From Spirochaetales bacterium (lineage in GTDB: Bacteria; Spirochaetota; Spirochaetia; SZUA-6; RPPD01), in the NCBI GenBank assembly GCA_016929065.1, contig JAFGJO010000002.1, positions 1-64,000 on the forward strand: a stretch of 64,000 nt of DNA, written 5' to 3'. Shown in pieces: positions 58,961 to 64,000 of the stretch. The first letter of the stretch is position 1. Each line of letters begins with the position of its first letter. Under the pieces are notes generated by a model. It ran no database searches. It was not told the origin of the DNA and was given only the letters and a program-made list of their open reading frames with translations. A program made the position numbers and the translations under genes.

Positions 58961-59146
58961 GCATTGAAGAGACTCACGCTAAAAGAGAAATGCCAGTATT
59001 CTGCCCTTGGGGCAAGAAGTCGCAACTGATTTTCAAACTCCGCATCAAGGCGGGCACTGTGTTCTGGGAAAGCAGTTGACTGACATTTTGCTGCCTGGAT
59101 CGATAATGGTATTGGGATGATAAAAATATCTGTGATACACTAATGA

Positions 59147-60169
59147 GTGCCGCCACATGTGATATACAAACATGTTGCGGTGCTAACCATGCAACATGTT
59201 TGTATTAAAAAGACTATCCTTGTCTTTTCGTCTGCCGCAAGGTATCATTCTCTTGTGAAACCAACAGTAAATCTTTTTTTCCTGACAGGACTTCTGTTCT
59301 ACTCCGGCTGTCTTGGAACAAAAACAAATGCAATCGTTCCGCGGCAAAGGCCTGTAATTTCCAGGGACGGGCATACATTTGTCACGGATGACGGGAAACT
59401 GCTGCGCGGGGCATATTGGTCAACGGATTGGAACGGGGCTTTGCCGCAAAGGTCATATTTTTCGGAATTAAGAAAGCGTAATCTGAACACACTCCACCTG
59501 TATGGTGAATCCTTTGCATCGGGACAAAAAGCCGGAATGTATAAAAATCAGATTGATACCCTTGTACGCTGGACTCGGGAAGAAGGGTTTTACCTGGTTT
59601 TAACAATAGGAAACCTCGATAAAAACGGAACATATGATCCGGATTTCATCAAAGAGTTCTGGAAAATCTATGCACCCCGTTTTGCGAATGAAACCCATGT
59701 GGTGTATGAGATCCAGAATGAGCCATTTGCATGGCAAGCCGGATATGCTGAGGATGTTCTGGAAATGGAGATGGATGCCTGTCTGCAGATCCGCAAGCTC
59801 GCGCCGAACACCCCTGTCCTGCTCATGAGTTATGCGCGATTTGTTACACCGGAAGATGTCCTGAAAGATATGAGAAAGATCGACAGTGTAGTGGATTTTC
59901 AAAATGCAGCTATTGCCTTTCATGGATATGCAGGAGCAGAAGAAACCGGGAAAACATTGCAGCTTGTTCTGGAGGCCGGATATCCTTGCATTAATACAGA
60001 ATTTGCGATTCTGCACGATGCTGATCAGGTACTTTCCGTGGATCCATGGGTCCTGAAGCTTTGTGAAGACTATCAAATATCCTGGATCGTTTTTTTAACC
60101 GAAGGGCAGATAGAAAAGCCGGAGATGTTTTCCGGTCTTTTGAAAAAAAATAACATTGCATGGCAATAA
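59147..60169 (+). CDS. GH5-like secreted/lipoprotein glycosidase
   Basis: YSGCLG lipobox-like; YEIQNEP acid/base motif; CINTEFAI candidate nucleophile; start uncertain (59147 or a downstream Met). Confidence 0.68.
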   Translation: MPPHVIYKHVAVLTMQHVCIKKTILVFSSAARYHSLVKPTVNLFFLTGLLFYSGCLGTKTNAIVPRQRPVISRDGHTFVTDDGKLLRGAYWSTDWNGALPQRSYFSELRKRNLNTLHLYGESFASGQKAGMYKNQIDTLVRWTREEGFYLVLTIGNLDKNGTYDPDFIKEFWKIYAPRFANETHVVYEIQNEPFAWQAGYAEDVLEMEMDACLQIRKLAPNTPVLLMSYARFVTPEDVLKDMRKIDSVVDFQNAAIAFHGYAGAEETGKTLQLVLEAGYPCINTEFAILHDADQVLSVDPWVLKLCEDYQISWIVFLTEGQIEKPEMFSGLLKKNNIAWQ

Positions 60170-60232
60170 GCATGATGCCAATCCAGGTTTTCTTATGAAT
60201 ACTTCTCCCGGTCTTCTTAATAAATTCTTCTT

Positions 60233-60670
60233 CTATTCTTTACTGATCGCGTATTTGTCCACCAGCTTGTTCAGTTCATCGGGAATTGATGGCCTGTTAT
60301 TGACAATACAAGTCGCCGACACAATTGCCTGGGCTGCGGGAATGCGGCCGGGAAGAATCAGGATATCCTGTAAAAACAAAAGCCGCAGCCGGCCTTTACG
60401 TGCGAGATTGCAGCCAATGACAAAAGAGGTCCCGCTTGAAAGCGGCTGTTTGTAATCAATTTCAACGCGGGTAACCACCGCGTCGATACCCCGTTTGTGC
60501 ATGTCGGCAAAATCCATCCCCATGTATTTCAGGAATTCATGGCGGGCATGTTCCAGGTAGTTCAGGTATACCGAGTTGTTGACGATTCCTTCCAGATCCA
60601 GCTCATAGTCTCGGACACTCATTTCCAGTTCGTATTCATATTGTTTCACGGTGTTCTCCTCTGCAGTCAA
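60233..60670 (-). CDS. YbgC-like acyl-CoA thioesterase
   Basis: VRDYELDLEGIVNNSVYLNYLEHARHEFLKYMG hotdog signature. Confidence 0.85.
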   Translation of the reverse strand: MTAEENTVKQYEYELEMSVRDYELDLEGIVNNSVYLNYLEHARHEFLKYMGMDFADMHKRGIDAVVTRVEIDYKQPLSSGTSFVIGCNLARKGRLRLLFLQDILILPGRIPAAQAIVSATCIVNNRPSIPDELNKLVDKYAISKE

Positions 60671-60947
60671 ATTTTGGCTGTTTAATAGGTGTGAATTGTT
60701 TCCAGGCCGACTGAATTGGTGAAATTTATCACATATTTTTCAAAAATAGCAACGGAAAACAAACCAATAAATTTGACAGATATATAAAATATGTTTAAAA
60801 TTTAATTTCCAATCAAAATGACCAATATTTTTTTATGGAAAAGAATGAAGAACCTTTTGAACAGTATTAGAAGTATCCATGCATTACCCGAATATCATTT
60901 GAAAATCAGGTGATCATTGCTCATAATGGAAGCATAAGGCGGAGAGG

Positions 60948-62321
60948 ATGACAAAGCATAAAATACTGATCGTGGAAGACGAACGCATTGTCGCAAAAGA
61001 TATCAAGGGCAGCCTCCGTAATTTCGGGTATGAAGTGATCGACATTGTTGTGACCGGCGAAGACGCGATCAAGGTTGCCGAAGAGCAGCTGCCGGATCTG
61101 GTGTTGATGGATATTATGCTGAAAGGCGAACTGACCGGCATTGATGCCGCCCGCCATATTCGGGACCATCTGTGGATTCCTGTTGTATTTCTGACTGCTT
61201 ATGCAGATGAAAGCACCCTGCAGAATGCGAAACTTACTGAGCCCTTCGGGTATATTATAAAACCCTTTGAAGACGCGGAACTTCACAGTACAATTCAAAT
61301 GGCAATTTACCGTTTTGAGATGGAGCGCAAACTCATCGAGCGGGAACAGTGGCTGACCACCATCCTGAAAAGCATCAGCGATGCCGTTATTGTCACCGAT
61401 AAATCCGGTACAATCACTTTTTCAAATCCCATGACCGAATCGCTTACCGGCTGGCCCATTGACGAGGTGCTGGGTAAAAATCTGTTTGAAATATACAGAA
61501 TCATTGATGACCAGAGCAGCGGGGTCGCCAATGAGATGATCACCGATCAGCTGAAAAATGATGTGTCAATTTACAGAAATAACCAGCTTTTGATGTCGAA
61601 AAATGAGGATATCATTCCTGTGGATACTGTCCTGACAAACCTTGTGGATAAAAATAATGATGTCTCCGGCAGTGTTGTCGTACTCCGTGATATTACTCAG
61701 CGTCTCGAGGCAGAGGCCAAAAACCAGGAGAGTTTCGAAAAATTGAGGATGGCGCTCGGTGGAATCATCCAGGCAATGGCATTTACCGTGGAAAAGCGGG
61801 ATCCGTACACCGCCGGCCACCAGAAACGCGTTTCCGATCTTGCGCGGGCTATCGCGACCGAAATGGGGCTCGACGAAGACCAGGTCGACGGGATACGGCT
61901 TGCCGGTGTGGTTCATGATGTCGGCAAAATTGCAATTCCCAGTGAAATATTGAGCAAGCCGGGTAAATTGAGTGAACTGGAATTCAACCTTGTGCGCAAA
62001 CATCCGGAGGTGGGATATGACATTTTAAAGAACATCGAGTTTCCCTGGCCCATCGCCGATATGGTGATTCAACATCATGAACGGCTGGATGGGACTGGAT
62101 ACCCAAAGAGCCTTAAATCAGACGAGATCAGGCTGGAATCAAAAATACTTGCAGTTGCGGATGTGGTCGAGGCCATGTCGTCGCATCGGCCGTACCGCCC
62201 CGCTCTTGGCGTGGAAAAGGCAATGGAAGAAATTGCAGAGGGGAGCGGTGTAAAATATGATACGACGGTTGTTGCCGCGTGTGCTTCCCTTTTTCAAAAG
62301 AAAAAATACCAATTTAGATAA
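60948..62321 (+). CDS. response regulator with REC, PAS and HD-GYP domains
   Basis: ILIVEDERIVAKDI, LVLMDIML; PAS SDAVIVTDKSGTITFSNP; VVHDVGKIAIPSEIL and HHERLDGTGYP. Confidence 0.93.
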   Translation: MTKHKILIVEDERIVAKDIKGSLRNFGYEVIDIVVTGEDAIKVAEEQLPDLVLMDIMLKGELTGIDAARHIRDHLWIPVVFLTAYADESTLQNAKLTEPFGYIIKPFEDAELHSTIQMAIYRFEMERKLIEREQWLTTILKSISDAVIVTDKSGTITFSNPMTESLTGWPIDEVLGKNLFEIYRIIDDQSSGVANEMITDQLKNDVSIYRNNQLLMSKNEDIIPVDTVLTNLVDKNNDVSGSVVVLRDITQRLEAEAKNQESFEKLRMALGGIIQAMAFTVEKRDPYTAGHQKRVSDLARAIATEMGLDEDQVDGIRLAGVVHDVGKIAIPSEILSKPGKLSELEFNLVRKHPEVGYDILKNIEFPWPIADMVIQHHERLDGTGYPKSLKSDEIRLESKILAVADVVEAMSSHRPYRPALGVEKAMEEIAEGSGVKYDTTVVAACASLFQKKKYQFR

Positions 62322-62330
62322 TTTCCGGCC

Positions 62331-63026
62331 TTACCGGGAGAAGGCTTTCACCCCATTTTTTAAAAGTTTTTTACAGAGTTTGTCGATTGTCTCGTCGGAA
62401 AACGGTTCGGCATCCGCATAGGCAGGACAAAGTGTCTGTGAAGCCGCGAATTTTTGCAAAATATATGTTTGATTGTCCTGTAATAAATCCCCGATAGCCA
62501 TAATATCTTTTTCGGAAAGCAGTCCCTTGACCACAGTTGTCCGAAACTCGTGCTGTACAGACGATGCTGACATAAATGTTAATGATTTTTGAACCTCCGC
62601 TGTTATTGCAGTATCAGAAACCCCGGTTACTTCCCTGTATTTCTCAAGCGGCGCCTTTATGTCCATGGCAATGTAGTCAACGAGTTTTTCCCGGACGAGC
62701 TGAGTCAGCATTTCAGAATTGGTTCCATTTGTATCCAGCTTGACCAAAAAACCCATATCTTTAATTTTTTTACAGAACTCCGGAAGATCCGGCTGCAGGG
62801 TCGGTTCGCCGCCGGTTATAACCACCCCGTCAAGTTTTCCATGCCTGTCCTGTAAAAAATCAAAAAACAATTCAGGGAGCATGCGCTCACTGTGCTGTGC
62901 GGGGTCGACGAGTTCGGGGTTGTGGCAGTAATGACACCGGAGATTGCACCGAAGAGTAAATACCGTGCAGGCGATTTTTTTGGGAAAATCGATCAGGGAA
63001 AAACGGTGTATGCCGCCGATTAACAT
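62331..63026 (-). CDS. nrdG: anaerobic ribonucleoside-triphosphate reductase activating protein
   Basis: CTVFTLRCNLRCHYCHNPEL radical-SAM motif; GVVITGGEPTLQPDL. Confidence 0.92.
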   Translation of the reverse strand: MLIGGIHRFSLIDFPKKIACTVFTLRCNLRCHYCHNPELVDPAQHSERMLPELFFDFLQDRHGKLDGVVITGGEPTLQPDLPEFCKKIKDMGFLVKLDTNGTNSEMLTQLVREKLVDYIAMDIKAPLEKYREVTGVSDTAITAEVQKSLTFMSASSVQHEFRTTVVKGLLSEKDIMAIGDLLQDNQTYILQKFAASQTLCPAYADAEPFSDETIDKLCKKLLKNGVKAFSR

Positions 63027-64000
63027 TACTGGACCTGGAGTTTATACGTCTTCCGTAATTTGAATTCTTCCGCCTTGCCCTCGTTCCACTGGTTGACCGG
63101 CCGCAGATATCCCACAATGCGGGAATAGACTTCGGTCGGGAGGTCGCATTTCGGACAGACAGGCTGTTTTCCCGGCATATACCCGTGCGTGGTACAGATG
63201 CTGAAGGTTGGGGAAATGGTAAAATAGGGGAGATGGTATTTGTCGCAGATTTTTCGAACCAAATTTTTGACATTATCGGTATCGGATATTTCCTCGCCGA
63301 CAAACAGATGGAGTACAGTGCCGCCGGTATATTTTGTCTGGATCTCATCCTGCAGGTCGAGTGCCTCGAAAATATCATCGGTATAATTAACCGGAAGCTG
63401 TGATGAGTTGGTATAGAATGGTTTTGCACCGTGTTCAATGTCTTCGGAATTCGCGCAGACAATGCTCTTGTATTTTGAGCGGTCGATTCGGGCGAGCCGG
63501 TAGGAGGTGCCTTCGGCCGGGGTCGCTTCAAGGTTGAAATTGTCCCCGGTTTCTTCCTGATATTGAATGAGTGTATCGCGCATATAGGTGAGGGTGCGCA
63601 GGGCAAACTGACGGCCTTTTTTGGAAGTGATGGAACATCCCAGGAGGTTCAGGCAAGCTTCGTTCATTCCGATAAGGCCGATTGTCGAAAAGTGGTTTTT
63701 CCAGTATTCATTAAACCGCTCTTTGACATTGCGCAGATAATATTTTGTATACGGATACAGATTTTTATCGGTAAGTCCCTCAAGGATTTTTCGTTTTATT
63801 TCAAGGCTTTTCCGCGCTTCCATCATGAGGTCGCCCAACCGTTCGCGGAACTCTTTTTCGTCGGTTGAAGTAAACCCGATTCTCGGCAGGTTGATGGTTA
63901 CCACGCCGATAGACCCGGTAAGGGGATTTGCGCCGAATAATCCGCCGCCGCGTTTATCGAGCTGTTTTAAATCCAGACGGAGCCTGCAGCACATGGAACG
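63026..64000 (-). CDS. nrdD: anaerobic ribonucleoside-triphosphate reductase, C-terminal part (runs off the window)
   Basis: ITINLPRIG-like, GMNEACLNLLG, TISPTFSICTTHGYMPGKQPVCPKCDLPTEVYSRIVGYLRPVNQWNEGKAEEF; frame open to 64000. Confidence 0.93.
   Translation of the reverse strand, partial: RSMCCRLRLDLKQLDKRGGGLFGANPLTGSIGVVTINLPRIGFTSTDEKEFRERLGDLMMEARKSLEIKRKILEGLTDKNLYPYTKYYLRNVKERFNEYWKNHFSTIGLIGMNEACLNLLGCSITSKKGRQFALRTLTYMRDTLIQYQEETGDNFNLEATPAEGTSYRLARIDRSKYKSIVCANSEDIEHGAKPFYTNSSQLPVNYTDDIFEALDLQDEIQTKYTGGTVLHLFVGEEISDTDNVKNLVRKICDKYHLPYFTISPTFSICTTHGYMPGKQPVCPKCDLPTEVYSRIVGYLRPVNQWNEGKAEEFKLRKTYKLQVQ

Noticed and set aside
51907-59146. Reverse transcriptase, A-rich template repeat or integrase belonging to the accessory region
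   Set aside because: Looked for in the ORF list and intergenic DNA; none found. The DGR and integration ideas therefore remain hypotheses needing genome-wide data.
1-64000. tRNA, rRNA, CRISPR arrays, known riboswitches
   Set aside because: Intergenic regions are short; by eye none contains a convincing cloverleaf, rRNA segment, regularly spaced repeat array or riboswitch motif. A covariance-model scan would be needed to exclude small RNAs.

Overview
64 kb of a bacterial chromosome that looks like a spirochaete (inferred from gene content and protein style, not from a search). Most of it (0-51 kb and 59-64 kb) is densely packed housekeeping DNA: nadE, trmB, infA, argJ, aspartokinase, a GH4 glycosidase, pfk, proS, fabF, aroC, gatCAB, a PfkB-type sugar kinase, uvrD/pcrA, rimO, a RodZ-like gene, lolA, an M48 protease, nrdG and nrdD. 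Many conserved lipoproteins and membrane proteins of unknown function are mixed in. Regulatory genes include a partner-switching operon (HATPase, STAS, a chemoreceptor-like protein, SpoIIE/RsbU phosphatase) and a REC-PAS-HD-GYP protein. About 51.9-59.1 kb is an accessory region. It holds three lipoproteins or secreted proteins with predicted C-type-lectin folds (two SUMF1/FGE-like, one DUF1566-like), several decayed gene fragments (small lipoprotein, HAD hydrolase, VOC/PhnB) and strong hairpins. It also contains a perfect 50-bp direct repeat of the 3' end of the M48 protease gene, which brackets one of the SUMF1-like lipoprotein genes. The most interesting signals are that repeat-bounded cassette, the possibility that the lectin-fold proteins are (ex-)targets of a diversity-generating retroelement encoded elsewhere, a DEAD-box-like protein that has lost its catalytic motifs, a chemoreceptor-like module inside a partner-switching operon, and an aminotransferase-like pseudo-enzyme coupled to gatCAB. 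I saw no tRNA, rRNA, CRISPR array, intact transposase, integrase or reverse transcriptase. All calls are by eye; no searches were run.
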